The notes beneath the pieces were generated by a model, which was not told the DNA's origin, made no database searches, and was given only the letters and a program-made list of their open reading frames with translations. The position numbers were made by a program, and so were the translations under genes. From NCBI RefSeq assembly GCF_018603515.1, contig NZ_JACATN010000004.1, positions 248,001 through 312,000 on the forward strand: a stretch of DNA of 64,000 bases, written 5' to 3'. Numbering within the stretch: the first letter of the stretch is position 1; each line of letters starts with the position of its first letter. The stretch comes from Zobellia barbeyronii. GTDB lineage: Bacteria > Bacteroidota > Bacteroidia > Flavobacteriales > Flavobacteriaceae. Positions 52,875-63,120 of the stretch are shown in pieces.

Positions 52875-53423
52875 ATGAAAAGTATACTAGTTAGTATTTG
52901 CCTAATCGTTTGCCTCGCAAGTTGTAATGAAGAAAAAGACACCTCTTTTTCTATTATCAAAGATCGTGTAGGTAAATTGGACCGCATTAGTTTGGTGCGT
53001 GACCTAAAGATTATTTACGAAAACGATTCTATTGTAAAGGACAGCACCAGCACCAACAGTGCTAACAATAGTAAAAAAGTAAAAGTTTTTGAAAAAGGAG
53101 GGAAAGCGCTATTGACCCTTACCCCAAATTCAGATAGTATACCAACTATTGAGAATATTCGTATTGAAGACACTCGCTTTACTACAGAAAAAGGAGTTGG
53201 TTTGGGTAGCACATTTAAAGATATAAAAGACAATTACACCATTAGGAAAGTAATTACTTCAATGAACAATGTGGTAATTCTTTTAAAAGATAGTGATGTT
53301 TATTTTACCATCAGCAAAGAACAGCTTCCCTCTAGTTTACGTTACGCAACAAGTGTAAATATTGAAGCGGTTCAGATTCCCGATGATGCTAAAATTAAAT
53401 ATATGATGGTAGCTTGGGATTAA
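52875..53423 (+). CDS. Hypothetical lipoprotein (DUF1131-like)
   Basis: Protein of 182 residues with lipobox LASC (Cys about 17). Contains KVKVFEKGGKALLTLTPN, IRIEDTRFTTEKGVGLGSTFKDIKDNYTIRK (in part) and a C-terminal strand region, resembling DUF1131-type lipoproteins. Function unknown. It lies between the HerA-like and YitT genes with short gaps. Confidence 0.65.
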   Translation: MKSILVSICLIVCLASCNEEKDTSFSIIKDRVGKLDRISLVRDLKIIYENDSIVKDSTSTNSANNSKKVKVFEKGGKALLTLTPNSDSIPTIENIRIEDTRFTTEKGVGLGSTFKDIKDNYTIRKVITSMNNVVILLKDSDVYFTISKEQLPSSLRYATSVNIEAVQIPDDAKIKYMMVAWD

Positions 53424-53464
53424 ACTCCTTTGTAATTACTGATAGCCAAATTTGAAACCGTACC

Positions 53465-54430
53465 ATGAATACACTTCTGCAATACATCTTGGTACAACGG
53501 GCTAAAGCCAAGCTTAAAGGCAAAAAAGCAATTGCCAAAAGGCAGCTGGTTAAAGAAGTTAGATACGGACAAGTAGAATTTGTCCATGCTATCAAAGAGA
53601 TACTTTTTATAGCCATTGGTGTTGGTGCGGCAGGATTTGGCCTCAAAGGCTTTTTATTACCCAATCATTTTATTGACGGCGGAGCAACAGGTGTATCGTT
53701 ATTGATTCAGGTAAAATCGAATATACCCTTGGGTGTTTTACTCTTATTGGTAAATATTCCTTTTGTACTTCTCGGGGCCAAAACCATCAGTAAGAAATTT
53801 GCTTTAAAGAGCATTTTTGCCATTGTAGCACTAGCCATTGTAGTCCATTTTGTCCCCTACCCTATTATCACAAGTGACAAGCTTTTGATAGCCGTTTTTG
53901 GCGGATTCTTTTTAGGTCTCGGTATTGGTATGGCCATGCGTGGTGGTAGTGTTATAGATGGCACAGAAGTCTTAGCTATTTACCTCAGCAGAAAATGGCA
54001 CTTGACCATTGGAGATGTACTTCTTCTCATTAATATTGTGATTTTTTCAGCTGGTGCTTATCTATTAAGTATAGAAACTGCCCTATATGCCATCCTCACA
54101 TATCTAGTGGCTGCTAAAACGGTGAACTACGTGGTTGATGGCGTGGAAGAATATATTGGTGTGACCGTAATTTCACCCAAAAATGAAGAAATACGCATCA
54201 TGCTTACCGAAAAAATGGGCCGAGCTTGTACGGTTTACAATGGTAAAGGAGGATATGCTAAAGATGGAATTGCCCGTATTACAACAGACATTATTTACAC
54301 TGTAATGACTCGTTTGGAATTGGCCAGATTAAGCACCGAAATTGATAAGATAGATAAAAACGCCTTTATTGTTATGGGCGTTGTTAAAGATATTAAAGGA
54401 GGGATGATCAAAAAGAAGCCCTTAAAATAG
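53465..54430 (+). CDS. YitT family membrane protein
   Basis: Protein of 321 residues with five to six helices in the first 220 (GVGAAGFGLKGFLLPNHFIDGGATGVSLL, in part; GLGIGMAMRGGSVIDGTEVLA) and a cytoplasmic DUF2179 domain (about 230-310, GRACTVYNGKGGYAKDG). Typical YitT/DUF161 architecture. Function unknown. A basic N-terminal extension of about 40 residues precedes the first helix. Confidence 0.9.
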   Translation: MNTLLQYILVQRAKAKLKGKKAIAKRQLVKEVRYGQVEFVHAIKEILFIAIGVGAAGFGLKGFLLPNHFIDGGATGVSLLIQVKSNIPLGVLLLLVNIPFVLLGAKTISKKFALKSIFAIVALAIVVHFVPYPIITSDKLLIAVFGGFFLGLGIGMAMRGGSVIDGTEVLAIYLSRKWHLTIGDVLLLINIVIFSAGAYLLSIETALYAILTYLVAAKTVNYVVDGVEEYIGVTVISPKNEEIRIMLTEKMGRACTVYNGKGGYAKDGIARITTDIIYTVMTRLELARLSTEIDKIDKNAFIVMGVVKDIKGGMIKKKPLK

Positions 54431-54443
54431 TTCAGTAAAACTT

Positions 54444-55283
54444 ATGCGTAAATCAATTAACAAATTACTTCCTAAAGTCTTTGGACGATATTTTAATATG
54501 TTGGCTAGGGTATCTAAAAAAAAGGCGGCAAAAAAAGCTTTTTATGTTTTCTGTACGGTGAGAAAAGGAAAAGTTCTTCCCAACCAAAAAGAATACCTGG
54601 ACAAAGCTAAAAACGGAACTATTGAAGTTAAAGAGCATACTTTACAAACCTACCATTGGCCGGGCAGTAAAGAGACTGTACTCCTAGTTCACGGGTGGGA
54701 AAGCAATACTTTCAGGTGGCGCAACCTAATTACCAAACTTCAGGAGGCGGATTATAATATTATAGCTTTTGATGCTCCTGCCCATGGGTATTCTTCTGGT
54801 AAATACTTAAACGTTCCCTTATATTCAGATGGTGTACAAGCAATGATTGATAAGAATGCCCCAAAGTATTTGATTGGGCATTCCGTGGGGGGTATGACAT
54901 TAATGTACAACGAGTTTTATCATAAAAATGAAGGCGTTGAAAAAATGGTAACTATTGGTTCTCCTTCAGAATTTTATGAAATAATGGACCACTACCAGAG
55001 ACTGCTTGATTTTAATGATACGGTTCGTGAGGCACTCGAAGCCTTTGTCCTAAATCGTTTTGGCTTTACAGTCAAAGAATTTTCATCCTCTCGCTTTGCG
55101 AAAACAAATACAAAGAAAGGATTACTGTTTCATGATGAGTTAGATAAGTTAGCTCCTTTTCATGCCTCGGAAGCTGTTCATTCTTATTGGAATGACAGCA
55201 CATTTATTCGCACTAAAGGTCTTGGACACTCTATGCATCAAGAACATATAAATGATCAAATTGTAGATTTTTTGAACAACTAA
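54444..55283 (+). CDS. Alpha/beta hydrolase
   Basis: Protein of 279 residues with [13 protein letters not shown] (oxyanion region), [10 protein letters not shown], the nucleophile elbow GHSVGGM (Ser about residue 154), an acidic residue in the KLAPFHA region and the C-terminal catalytic His in GLGHSMHQ. A basic N-terminal part ([13 protein letters not shown]) might bind membranes. Esterase or related activity; substrate unknown. It starts 13 bp after the YitT stop and ends 10 bp before the VOC gene, so the three form an operon. Confidence 0.87.
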   Translation: MRKSINKLLPKVFGRYFNMLARVSKKKAAKKAFYVFCTVRKGKVLPNQKEYLDKAKNGTIEVKEHTLQTYHWPGSKETVLLVHGWESNTFRWRNLITKLQEADYNIIAFDAPAHGYSSGKYLNVPLYSDGVQAMIDKNAPKYLIGHSVGGMTLMYNEFYHKNEGVEKMVTIGSPSEFYEIMDHYQRLLDFNDTVREALEAFVLNRFGFTVKEFSSSRFAKTNTKKGLLFHDELDKLAPFHASEAVHSYWNDSTFIRTKGLGHSMHQEHINDQIVDFLNN

Positions 55284-55293
55284 AATAGAAATT

Positions 55294-55719
55294 ATGCAAG
55301 CCGTTACCCCCTTTCATATCGCCATACCCGTTCATAACTTAGACGAATGCCGCACATTCTATAGAGAAATATTAAACTGTGAAGAAGGCCGAAGTAGTGA
55401 CCATTGGGTAGACTTTAATTTATTCGGACACCAATTGGTTATTCACTACAAACCTAAAACACAAACTGAAGACCTCCATAGCAATCCGGTAGACGGAAAA
55501 AATGTTCCCGTACCGCATTATGGTGTTGTTTTACCTTGGGATGTATTTGATTCTTTTTTCAAAGAGCTTAAAAATAAAGGTGTAGCGTTCGTAATAGAGC
55601 CCTACGTAAGGTTTGCAGGTCAAACCGGTGAACAAGCAACTATGTTCTTTTTGGACCCAGCAGGTAACGCCTTAGAGTTTAAGGCATTTAAAGACATGGG
55701 GCAATTGTTTGCCAAGTAG
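55294..55719 (+). CDS. VOC family (glyoxalase-like) protein
   Basis: Protein of 141 residues with two beta-alpha-beta-beta-beta units: [23 protein letters not shown] (in part) and [13 protein letters not shown], with [17 protein letters not shown] at the end. His and Glu at the usual metal positions are present. Frequent annotation is glyoxalase or dioxygenase; no substrate can be given. Last gene before a strong terminator. Confidence 0.87.
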   Translation: MQAVTPFHIAIPVHNLDECRTFYREILNCEEGRSSDHWVDFNLFGHQLVIHYKPKTQTEDLHSNPVDGKNVPVPHYGVVLPWDVFDSFFKELKNKGVAFVIEPYVRFAGQTGEQATMFFLDPAGNALEFKAFKDMGQLFAK

Positions 55720-55740
55720 CAATCAATTCTATCGATTTAA

Positions 55741-55786
55741 AAAACTAGTCGCTCTTCGACTGCGCTCAGAGCGACTAGTTTTTTAT
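55741..55786. terminator. Bidirectional intrinsic terminator
   Basis: 15-bp stem AAAACTAGTCGCTCT (55741-55755) / AGAGCGACTAGTTTT (55768-55782), 12-nt loop, T-run after it. Lies between the VOC gene and the convergent aldo/keto reductase. Confidence 0.92.
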
Positions 55787-55792
55787 TATTTC

Positions 55793-56764
55793 TTATTGTG
55801 ACCACTCCGTAGGCTTTCTTACCCAACGGTGCTTTTGTAATTCCTCAACTAACTCTTTTGGCAATATTTTTCCATCGCTTGTAGAGGTATTGGCTAAAAC
55901 ATTACGCTCCTTTCGCATGCCAGGAATAGTCGTACCAACGGTCTTGTTCTCTAAAATAAAACGCAATGCCATCTCTGCCATAGTCATACCTTCTGGAATT
56001 AAGGGTCGCAAGGCATCAGCATGATCCACACTAGAGTTTAGGTTTTCAGGTACAAAATATGTACCACGCCAATCTCCTTCAGGAAATGTTGTTTCTTTAG
56101 TTAAATTGCCCGTCAATGTTCCTTCATCAAAAGGTACCCGCGCAATTACGGCAATATCCAACTCCTCACATAAAGGAAAAAGTACGTCTGTAGGGTTCTG
56201 GTCAAAAACATTATAAATAACCTGTACCGCATCTATCAAGCCTGTTTTGAGAGCTTCAATACCATTTTCAGGTTCCCAGCGATTAACACTGATACCCATG
56301 GCGCCAATTTTTCCTGCTTTCTTTAAATCCTCAATAGCACGTTGCCATTCTTCACGTCTGGACCAACCGTCATCCCATGTATGAAACTGCATCAAATCGA
56401 TACGTTCCATACCCAAATTGGTCAACGTTTTTTCAGTGTATTCTATGATATGATTTGTTGGGTAGGAATCCTCAAATTTGTATTCCGGCTTTGCTGGCCA
56501 GTTAAAATTTTTAGGTGGAATCTTACTTGCTGAGTAGAGTTTTGTTTTAGGGTGCCTACGGATGAGTTCTCCTAATAATTCTTCACTATGCCCTTCTCCA
56601 TAACCCCAAGCGGTATCAAAAAAATTGACTCCGTTTTCAACGGCCAGGTCAAGCGACTTTGCAGACTGCTTATCGTCAGACTCTGTCCAACCGGCCATTC
56701 CCCACATTCCATAGCCTACCTCACTTACTTGCCAACCCGTTCTTCCGAATTTTCTATATATCAT
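55793..56764 (-). CDS. Aldo/keto reductase
   Basis: TIM-barrel oxidoreductase of 323 residues: GYGMWGMAG, NFFDTAWGYGEGHSEELLG (Asp and Tyr of the catalytic set), YSASKIPP (Lys), RIDLMQFHTWDD (His), and the C-terminal cofactor part GTTIPGMRKERNVLANT. NADPH-dependent reduction of an aldehyde or keto-sugar. Lies next to a Gfo/Idh/MocA oxidoreductase and a DUF1080 hydrolase, suggesting sugar metabolism (inference). Confidence 0.9.
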   Translation of the reverse strand: MIYRKFGRTGWQVSEVGYGMWGMAGWTESDDKQSAKSLDLAVENGVNFFDTAWGYGEGHSEELLGELIRRHPKTKLYSASKIPPKNFNWPAKPEYKFEDSYPTNHIIEYTEKTLTNLGMERIDLMQFHTWDDGWSRREEWQRAIEDLKKAGKIGAMGISVNRWEPENGIEALKTGLIDAVQVIYNVFDQNPTDVLFPLCEELDIAVIARVPFDEGTLTGNLTKETTFPEGDWRGTYFVPENLNSSVDHADALRPLIPEGMTMAEMALRFILENKTVGTTIPGMRKERNVLANTSTSDGKILPKELVEELQKHRWVRKPTEWSQ

Positions 56765-56913
56765 TTTACTATAATTTTTGTGGAAATCTAATGTGGTTTA
56801 CAAAACACATCTTCGTTTTAAAGCAAAAGGACTGTATAGTGAATTTCGTTTCTAGATAATTTATCCAGTTTCAAAAAATACGATACAGACCTAGCTTTTG
56901 TACTTATAACTTT

Positions 56914-58335
56914 CTAGAAATCGCGATAATCACCACCTAAGAACTGATTAGCTTCCTCTTCGGTAAACTTGGCAGTTTCGGCATTGTAATGCAATGTTTT
57001 ATTTGGAAAACGACCAGCAATGACACCCAATAGAATAGTTTCGGTCAAGCGTCCCGCATAGGAGAAAGGAGCTGTAGTCTGTCCCTTTCCTAAACAAGCA
57101 TCCACAAATTGATGGTAATGTTTTGGACCTTCCGAGTCATAATTACGAATAGGTTCTCCCAAGTTATTAGCCTTGGAAACCTCAGCTATTTCTTTGGAAA
57201 TATCTACATACTTACCTTTTACAATTTTCTGCGGTAATTGCATGAAATGCGGCAAAAGCAAACGACCTTTCTTACCAATAAACATAGCTCCTTGACTAGG
57301 TAATTCCCCAGCTCCCGCCATTCCGGCATCAAGAGATATTTTATCTTTTACACTACCGTCTTTATCCTGCTTTCCACCCGAAGTCTTTCCTCCAGGTAAG
57401 ATTAAGTCTTCATGTTTTGGTGGCATTCCCGGACCATCGTACCAAACCCACTTAAGGTTTTTAGTGGTGAATTCCGTTCCTGGAAACTCATAGGTTACGG
57501 TATTATTTTCAGGAAATCCAAATCCGTTAGACTTGCGACAGTCATTTTTAATAGTCAATGGAACGTCTAAGTTTAGTGCATTATAAGGAGTGTCAAAAAT
57601 ATGCACGCCCATGTCCCCTAAAGTACCACAACCGTAATCCATAACTTTTCTCCAATTTCCGGGATGGTAATATCCCTCTTTATAAGGGCGCTCCTTAGAT
57701 GTACCCAACCAAAGATTCCAATCTAATTGATCAGGCACTGGGTCTTCTCCTTGAGGCTCTTCTCCATTATATCCCCAAGATTTTGGTGACCAAGCATGTA
57801 CTGTATGTACTTTACCAATAATACCAGATTGAATTAAAAGTGTAGCTAAACGATAATCATAGAACGAATGAACTTGAATACCCATTTGAGTCACCAAATT
57901 CTTTTCTTTGGCAACCTTCATCATTTTTCGAGATTCATCAACGTAATGCGTCAATGGTTTTTGGCAATAAACCGGTTTGTTCATCTCCATAGCCATTAAA
58001 GACGCTGGTGCGTGTGTATGATCAGGCGTCGAAACTATTACTGCATCTATTTCATCTCCCATTTCATTAAGCATGGTGCGATAATCAAAGAACACTCTTG
58101 CTCCCGGGTGTAATTTATGTGCTTTTGATAAGTTGACGGAATCAACATCGCATAACGCAACAACATCTACGGCGTTGTGAGAAGAAATAGCACTAAGATC
58201 TTCCGCTCCCATATTACCTACACCTATATGCGCCGTACGAAGCTTTTTTCCTTTTTGAAAAGCCCATGCCGCATTAGGCAATAAGGCAAATGACGATACA
58301 GCCGCAGCACTTTTTAGAAATTCTCTTTTATTCAT
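56914..58335 (-). CDS. Gfo/Idh/MocA oxidoreductase with secretion-type N terminus
   Basis: Protein of 473 residues. The N terminus MNKREFLKSAAAVSSFALLP is a twin-arginine-like signal with KR instead of RR, common in this branch in Bacteroidota. The Rossmann domain follows (HIGVGNMGAEDL, VVALCDVD, VIVSTPDHTHAPASLMAMEM in part, YCQKPLTH with catalytic-type Lys), then a dimerisation domain. Related periplasmic enzymes oxidise sugars at C3. The DUF1080 gene is just upstream on the strand, with 39 bp between them, so the two are probably one transcript. Confidence 0.9.
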   Translation of the reverse strand: MNKREFLKSAAAVSSFALLPNAAWAFQKGKKLRTAHIGVGNMGAEDLSAISSHNAVDVVALCDVDSVNLSKAHKLHPGARVFFDYRTMLNEMGDEIDAVIVSTPDHTHAPASLMAMEMNKPVYCQKPLTHYVDESRKMMKVAKEKNLVTQMGIQVHSFYDYRLATLLIQSGIIGKVHTVHAWSPKSWGYNGEEPQGEDPVPDQLDWNLWLGTSKERPYKEGYYHPGNWRKVMDYGCGTLGDMGVHIFDTPYNALNLDVPLTIKNDCRKSNGFGFPENNTVTYEFPGTEFTTKNLKWVWYDGPGMPPKHEDLILPGGKTSGGKQDKDGSVKDKISLDAGMAGAGELPSQGAMFIGKKGRLLLPHFMQLPQKIVKGKYVDISKEIAEVSKANNLGEPIRNYDSEGPKHYHQFVDACLGKGQTTAPFSYAGRLTETILLGVIAGRFPNKTLHYNAETAKFTEEEANQFLGGDYRDF

Positions 58336-58374
58336 TTTTCAAGTAGTTTGGATTATTGCTGTTGTTCTAAATTT

Positions 58375-59136
58375 TTATAATTGTTTGATTTTCACATTCT
58401 TTAGCCAAATTGGACTATCATGATCTTGAAAACCGATATATCCCTTTTTAAAAAAGCCGTACTTAGGAGAATCTTTCCACTTTCCTTTGCTTTTTCGTTC
58501 TTCCCAATCTTCTGACCATGGAACGAAAGACAATAGTTTTTTTCCGTTGAGCCAGTGCTCTACATTTTCTGGAGTAAAGATGATGCGAGACGTATTCCAC
58601 TCTCCTGCTGGCTTCACTATCTTTTGGCTTATATCTGGCAAATGCATGGCGTAATCTGCACCTGTTTTCTGCCATTCCTTTAATTTGGCATTATTTATTT
58701 CTTCCCATTTCAGGTCGTCTAACATCTGGTATTCAGGTGAAATTTCAGGAATTCCCCAGTCACCTTCCTGAATATGATACAACAGACCACTATTACCTCC
58801 TTCTGGAATTTTCCATTCCCAAGCCAATTCAAAATTGTCAAATTCTTGTGCAGCGTAAATAATATCTTTTCCGCCTTTACGGTTTTCCTCAGTTCTTTTC
58901 TCGGTATCAAATGTCAAAACTCCATCCTCAATTACCCATTGCGGCGGTAAGTCATCTCCATTATAAGCTCTCCAGCCTTCAGTAGTTGTCCCATCAAAAA
59001 GATAAATCCATTCTTCATTGGCTTCATCATTACTAGTAGCCTCAGCATTTACTTTAGCTATTTCTTTTTGTTTGGTTTCATTTTTACATGAAATTAAGGC
59101 TACCGAGATGGATAGGATTAAGGCTAGTTTTTTCAT
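58375..59136 (-). CDS. DUF1080 lipoprotein, 3-keto-glycoside hydrolase-like
   Basis: Protein of 253 residues; lipobox LISC (Cys about 17). The DUF1080 laminin-G-like sandwich is seen in WIYLFDGTTTEGWRAYNGDD, FELAWEWKIPEGGNSGLLYHIQEG (in part), EWNTSRIIFTPENVEHWLNGKK and GYIGFQDHDSPIWLKNVKIK. Members have been described as 3-keto-disaccharide hydrolases that act after C3 oxidation by Gfo/Idh/MocA enzymes. Such an enzyme is encoded next door, which fits. Confidence 0.9.
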   Translation of the reverse strand: MKKLALILSISVALISCKNETKQKEIAKVNAEATSNDEANEEWIYLFDGTTTEGWRAYNGDDLPPQWVIEDGVLTFDTEKRTEENRKGGKDIIYAAQEFDNFELAWEWKIPEGGNSGLLYHIQEGDWGIPEISPEYQMLDDLKWEEINNAKLKEWQKTGADYAMHLPDISQKIVKPAGEWNTSRIIFTPENVEHWLNGKKLLSFVPWSEDWEERKSKGKWKDSPKYGFFKKGYIGFQDHDSPIWLKNVKIKQL

Positions 59137-59336
59137 TAAAAGCTGTTAATTTAAGTTCTAGTATTACTGCACTATCTAAGCCTAACATGATTTTAATTAG
59201 GGAACGAAACATGCCCTTTCCTTACTTCGCCGTAAGGCATAAGCGCTATTTTTTCAACTCCTCAAAAAAAATACTAGCAGACAAATTGTAAACGAATGGA
59301 GAAGGTAGCCAATTTACATGAGTTGACCAAGCGTAT

Positions 59337-60641
59337 TTATTGCGGGTTATTCGCTCGAATAGAAGCAATAGACAGGAACAACAAAAATACCAACCCTAAA
59401 TAACCGAGCAGTCTATACGACCCAAAAGTGCTAAAGCAAAGACTAAAAATAGGCGGTGCGAGTGCACTGGCCAATATTAAAAATGACATAACCTTACCTG
59501 TAATGGCTCCTAGGTGGGTACGTCCAAAAAAACGAGGCCAAACAATAGCGTTAAGAACTGCAAAAAAGCCTCCTAGAACACCAAAACCTCCAATTAATAA
59601 AGGAATACCGAAAGAAGATGATAAAAATAAAAATCCGACTGAAGCCATAATTCCACCTAAAATCATCAAATATAAATAGAGCTTCAAATGTAAGTAATCA
59701 CTCAAAAAATTGAAAATTAATGAAATTGTTACTGCAACAACCGATGCTGGCAAAAAAATTGAAATAGCATCATCTTTAGAAAAGCCTTCACTAGCAAAAA
59801 CGGAAACCACGTGAAAAGTAAGACCGGTAATAAAAAAGCTATTAAAAGCTAGTATGAGTCCGTACATCCAAAAAGCTCTAGTTTCTCTTGCTTCTTTGGC
59901 CGTGTATTGCTTTGCTACGGGATTTTTAATGGATTCTTCTTCATCCTCTAAAACTTCGCCATCCGGCAACAGACCATGTTCTTCTGGCTTATTCTTATAG
60001 AATTGCAAGATAAATAAAGAGAAAATCACTAATGCAACCGCCAAAATTTGCCAGGTAACTTGCCAACTATATCCTTCTATTAAAGCATTAACCCAAAGTG
60101 GTGAAGACGAAAAACCAAATGAAATAGCTACACTACTAATGGCATTTACTTTCCCTCGGTTTTTATCGAACCAAATCATAATAACATTTCTGGACGCCAT
60201 AGTAAGCACCCCTTGACCCGAAAACCTAAGTACAAAAAAAAGAGCCGCCATTATCACAAAAGGAATAAGCCATGTATCCAAGTTCAGCATGGTTTTTACA
60301 AACTCACTCATTTGCACGGACCAAGAACACAACATAAGCGCTACCGACAGTGTAATTGCCGCAAAAAATGCCACGTACCGTGCTCCATATTTATCAAACC
60401 AAACTCCTGCGCGACCAATAACCAATGAACTGCAGATCGTACCGATCATATAGGCATTGCTGAACTGGTTTCGGCTTAAGCCAAGTGCATCTTTTACCGG
60501 GTCGGTGAATACGGACACTCCTATAGTTTGTCCCGGAATACTGAAATAAATACCAATGGTACCAACTACAAGAATTACATAGCCATAAAAAACTGGACTT
60601 TTGGCAGGATCTACGAAGGAAAATCGGTTATTGCTTGACAT
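59337..60641 (-). CDS. MFS transporter
   Basis: Twelve-helix major facilitator protein of 434 residues: GYVILVVGTIGIYFSIPGQTIGVSVF in TM1 (in part), the loop motif GRAGVWFDKYGARYV after TM2, and an acidic middle loop (EVLEDEEES). The pattern suits oxalate:formate antiporter-type or monocarboxylate-like carriers, which also occur near Gfo/Idh/MocA genes. It probably moves a sugar or organic acid for the neighbouring pathway (inference). Confidence 0.85.
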   Translation of the reverse strand: MSSNNRFSFVDPAKSPVFYGYVILVVGTIGIYFSIPGQTIGVSVFTDPVKDALGLSRNQFSNAYMIGTICSSLVIGRAGVWFDKYGARYVAFFAAITLSVALMLCSWSVQMSEFVKTMLNLDTWLIPFVIMAALFFVLRFSGQGVLTMASRNVIMIWFDKNRGKVNAISSVAISFGFSSSPLWVNALIEGYSWQVTWQILAVALVIFSLFILQFYKNKPEEHGLLPDGEVLEDEEESIKNPVAKQYTAKEARETRAFWMYGLILAFNSFFITGLTFHVVSVFASEGFSKDDAISIFLPASVVAVTISLIFNFLSDYLHLKLYLYLMILGGIMASVGFLFLSSSFGIPLLIGGFGVLGGFFAVLNAIVWPRFFGRTHLGAITGKVMSFLILASALAPPIFSLCFSTFGSYRLLGYLGLVFLLFLSIASIRANNPQ

Positions 60642-60775
60642 CTATGAAAGGAAAGCTGCAAAAATACCAGTTTTGCCAGAGCCACTGTATTTTTAAAGGT
60701 AAAGATTATAAGAAATCTATACGGAAGTGCAGTTTTGAACGTTATTGGTAAACTAAATCTTTTAGAAATTTACAT

Positions 60776-60925
60776 ATGAGAAAATTCGCAGCCGTACTGT
60801 TCGTCCTCACTGTAATCATAATTTTGAGCAGCTGTAGTATTGATGATAGCAATGATATAGAAGTTATAAAACCTGGAGATACCGTAATTACAGGACAAGT
60901 TTTACAAAAGCAATTCCTGAAGTAA
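60776..60925 (+). CDS. Short lipoprotein (49 aa)
   Basis: Short frame of 49 residues: a clear lipoprotein signal (FVLTVIIILSSC) followed by a 32-residue acidic then neutral tail ending VLQKQFLK. It lies in the gap between the MFS and histidine kinase genes, opposite to both. The signal peptide quality supports it; no homology is known to me. Confidence 0.5.
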   Translation: MRKFAAVLFVLTVIIILSSCSIDDSNDIEVIKPGDTVITGQVLQKQFLK

Positions 60926-60948
60926 AATACGGTTTTCGTCTGCTGTAA

Positions 60949-62031
60949 CTAATCACCAAATATAATGGTGAAAGTACTTCCTTCATTAACTTTACTGGTT
61001 ACGTTTATAGTACCACCAAGGCTTGTAACGTGACTATGCACTAAATACAATCCAACTCCTTTACTGTCTTTGGTACCATGGAATCTTTGATTTAAATTGA
61101 AGATAAGATGCCCTACCTTTTCCATATCAAAGCCTAATCCGTTGTCCGTAAACGTAAACGTTTTTTTACCGTTTGTTTCACCCGAGGTAATTTGTATCTC
61201 AGGAAAAACATCTGGTCTAGCGTATTTGATTGAGTTGGTTATGAGGTTAAGAAAAATACTCTCCATGTAGGTGGAATTAAACCGAACACTTTCCATAGCT
61301 GAAAAGTCCAAAGAAAATTTAACTTGGGAATCTTTAATCAAGGAGCTTATAGAACCATTTATTTTTTCAAAAACTTCCTTAAAGAATACCTCTTCTACCC
61401 CAACACTATCGCCCTCATTTTCTTTTAAAGCATCTACATAAGAATTTAAAGAAGTTTTAAGTCCTTCCGCAGACAGTTTTATATACTCTAGTATTTTTTC
61501 ATTCTCTTCTTCACCGTTGTCTTTATTACCCAAAATATCTGCTAGATATAGTAAATTATTCACAGGAGACCTTAAATCATGAGAGGTGGTATAATTCAGC
61601 TGTTTAAGCTGTTCATTTATTTTAGAAAGCTGAGCTACATGTGAAACACGTTCGGACTCCAGGTTCTTTTTATGAGTAATATTCTTTGCAATAGCATATA
61701 TCAATTGTTTATCCGGCATAGGAATAGACGTCCAATGCAGCCACACCAACTCTCCGGATTTACAGACATACCTATTTTCAAAGTCCAACAAAGGCTTACT
61801 ATTAATTAGACTTTTTCTGTGAGAAGCTGTCAGACAACGGTCTTCTTCATAAATAAAATCACAGATAAGTGTGGAAAAAAGCTCCTCCTTTGAGTACCCT
61901 AATAGTTTTACAAATGCTGGATTAATTTTACGGAAGTAGCCATCATACCCTGCGACACATAAATAATCCATTGAAAGATCGAAGAATGGATCTAATTGAA
62001 TATTCGTCGGAACGAGTGCTTCCTGCTGCAT
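60949..62031 (-). CDS. PAS-domain sensor histidine kinase
   Basis: Soluble kinase of 360 residues: PAS domain (about 10-125, MDYLCVAGYDGYFRKINPAFVKLLGYSKEEL in part, with a PAC-type WLHWTSIPM), dimerisation helix with H151 in TSHDLRSPVNN, then ATPase domain (NLITNSIKYARP, TDNGLGFDM, GVGLYLVHSHV). No transmembrane segment, so it senses a cytoplasmic cue. No response regulator is adjacent. The related branch in Bacteroidota often works as orphan kinases. Confidence 0.88.
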   Translation of the reverse strand: MQQEALVPTNIQLDPFFDLSMDYLCVAGYDGYFRKINPAFVKLLGYSKEELFSTLICDFIYEEDRCLTASHRKSLINSKPLLDFENRYVCKSGELVWLHWTSIPMPDKQLIYAIAKNITHKKNLESERVSHVAQLSKINEQLKQLNYTTSHDLRSPVNNLLYLADILGNKDNGEEENEKILEYIKLSAEGLKTSLNSYVDALKENEGDSVGVEEVFFKEVFEKINGSISSLIKDSQVKFSLDFSAMESVRFNSTYMESIFLNLITNSIKYARPDVFPEIQITSGETNGKKTFTFTDNGLGFDMEKVGHLIFNLNQRFHGTKDSKGVGLYLVHSHVTSLGGTINVTSKVNEGSTFTIIFGD

Positions 62032-62182
62032 ATGGTGTAGGTTGGTTACAAAATCTAACGCAGAATAACGTGATATTGTTGTGCTCCAAATGAAGTAAAT
62101 GATTACAAATCAAAAGTCTATAAAAAATAGCCTTAGAAAGAATCAATTATCAAACACAAAAGCCTACTATAAGCTAATAAAA

Positions 62183-63067
62183 TTACTTGGAATTACTATT
62201 TCTCTCCCTAGCTAAAAGTGTATTTTTCAACAACATAGCAATAGTCATTGGACCAACACCACCGGGAACTGGAGTAATAAATGAAGCTTTCTTGCTAACA
62301 GACTCAAAATCAACATCACCAGTAATATAATAACCTTTTGCTTTAGTTTCATCAGAAACCCTGGTAATACCTACATCAATAATAACAGCACCTTCTTTGA
62401 CCATATCGGCCTTTAAAAATTCAGGCACTCCTAATGCAGATACAATAATATCTGCCTGTAAGGTAAGCTCTTTAATATTTTTTGTCCTACTGTGCGCAAG
62501 AGTAACGGTACAGTTTGCCGCTTCTCCCTTCTGGCTCAATAAAATACTTATTGGTCTACCTACAATATGGCTACGACCTATAACCACGGCATGTTTACCT
62601 TGCGTATCTACTTTATAACGCTTTAAAAGCTCCATAATACCAAATGGCGTAGCAGAGATGAATGTCTCCATATCCAACGCCATTTTCCCAAAGTTAGCTG
62701 GATGGAATCCGTCTACATCTTTATCTGGGTCAACGGCCATTAAGACCTTTTCCTCATCAATATGTTTTGGCAATGGAAGTTGCACGATATAACCGTCAAT
62801 ATCTGCATCTGCATTAAGTTCGTGAACTTTTTTCAGCAGTTCTTCTTCAGTAGTTTCACTAGGTAAGTGAATCAAAGTAGATTCAAAACCTATTTTCTTA
62901 CAAGAACGTACTTTACTGCCAACATAAGTTAAACTAGCACCGTCATTACCAACGAGAACAGCTGCAAGGTGAGGAACTTTCTCCCCTCGTTCTTTCATGT
63001 TAGCTACCTCAATAGTAATTTCGTCCTTTATCTCGTTGGAAACTTTTTTTCCGTCTAGTAGTATCAT
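62183..63067 (-). CDS. folD: Methylenetetrahydrofolate dehydrogenase / cyclohydrolase
   Basis: Bifunctional folate enzyme of 294 residues. The catalytic Lys region is [15 protein letters not shown], followed by [11 protein letters not shown] and DVDGFHPAN; the NADP site is [14 protein letters not shown], and the C-terminal signature is [14 protein letters not shown]. It interconverts methylene-, methenyl- and formyl-tetrahydrofolate for purine and one-carbon supply. Start MILLDGKKV is the usual one. It is downstream of ffh on the same strand, 53 bp apart. Confidence 0.96.
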   Translation of the reverse strand: MILLDGKKVSNEIKDEITIEVANMKERGEKVPHLAAVLVGNDGASLTYVGSKVRSCKKIGFESTLIHLPSETTEEELLKKVHELNADADIDGYIVQLPLPKHIDEEKVLMAVDPDKDVDGFHPANFGKMALDMETFISATPFGIMELLKRYKVDTQGKHAVVIGRSHIVGRPISILLSQKGEAANCTVTLAHSRTKNIKELTLQADIIVSALGVPEFLKADMVKEGAVIIDVGITRVSDETKAKGYYITGDVDFESVSKKASFITPVPGGVGPMTIAMLLKNTLLARERNSNSK

Positions 63068-63120
63068 AGTATTCGGTTACGGTCTAATCTGGTCTTGTAA
63101 TTCTCTTTGTAATTCCGGCT

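Noticed and set aside
60746-60755. TGGTAAACTA, one base from the operator box
   Set aside because: Isolated, one half-site broken, and located before a short lipoprotein far from the alginate locus.
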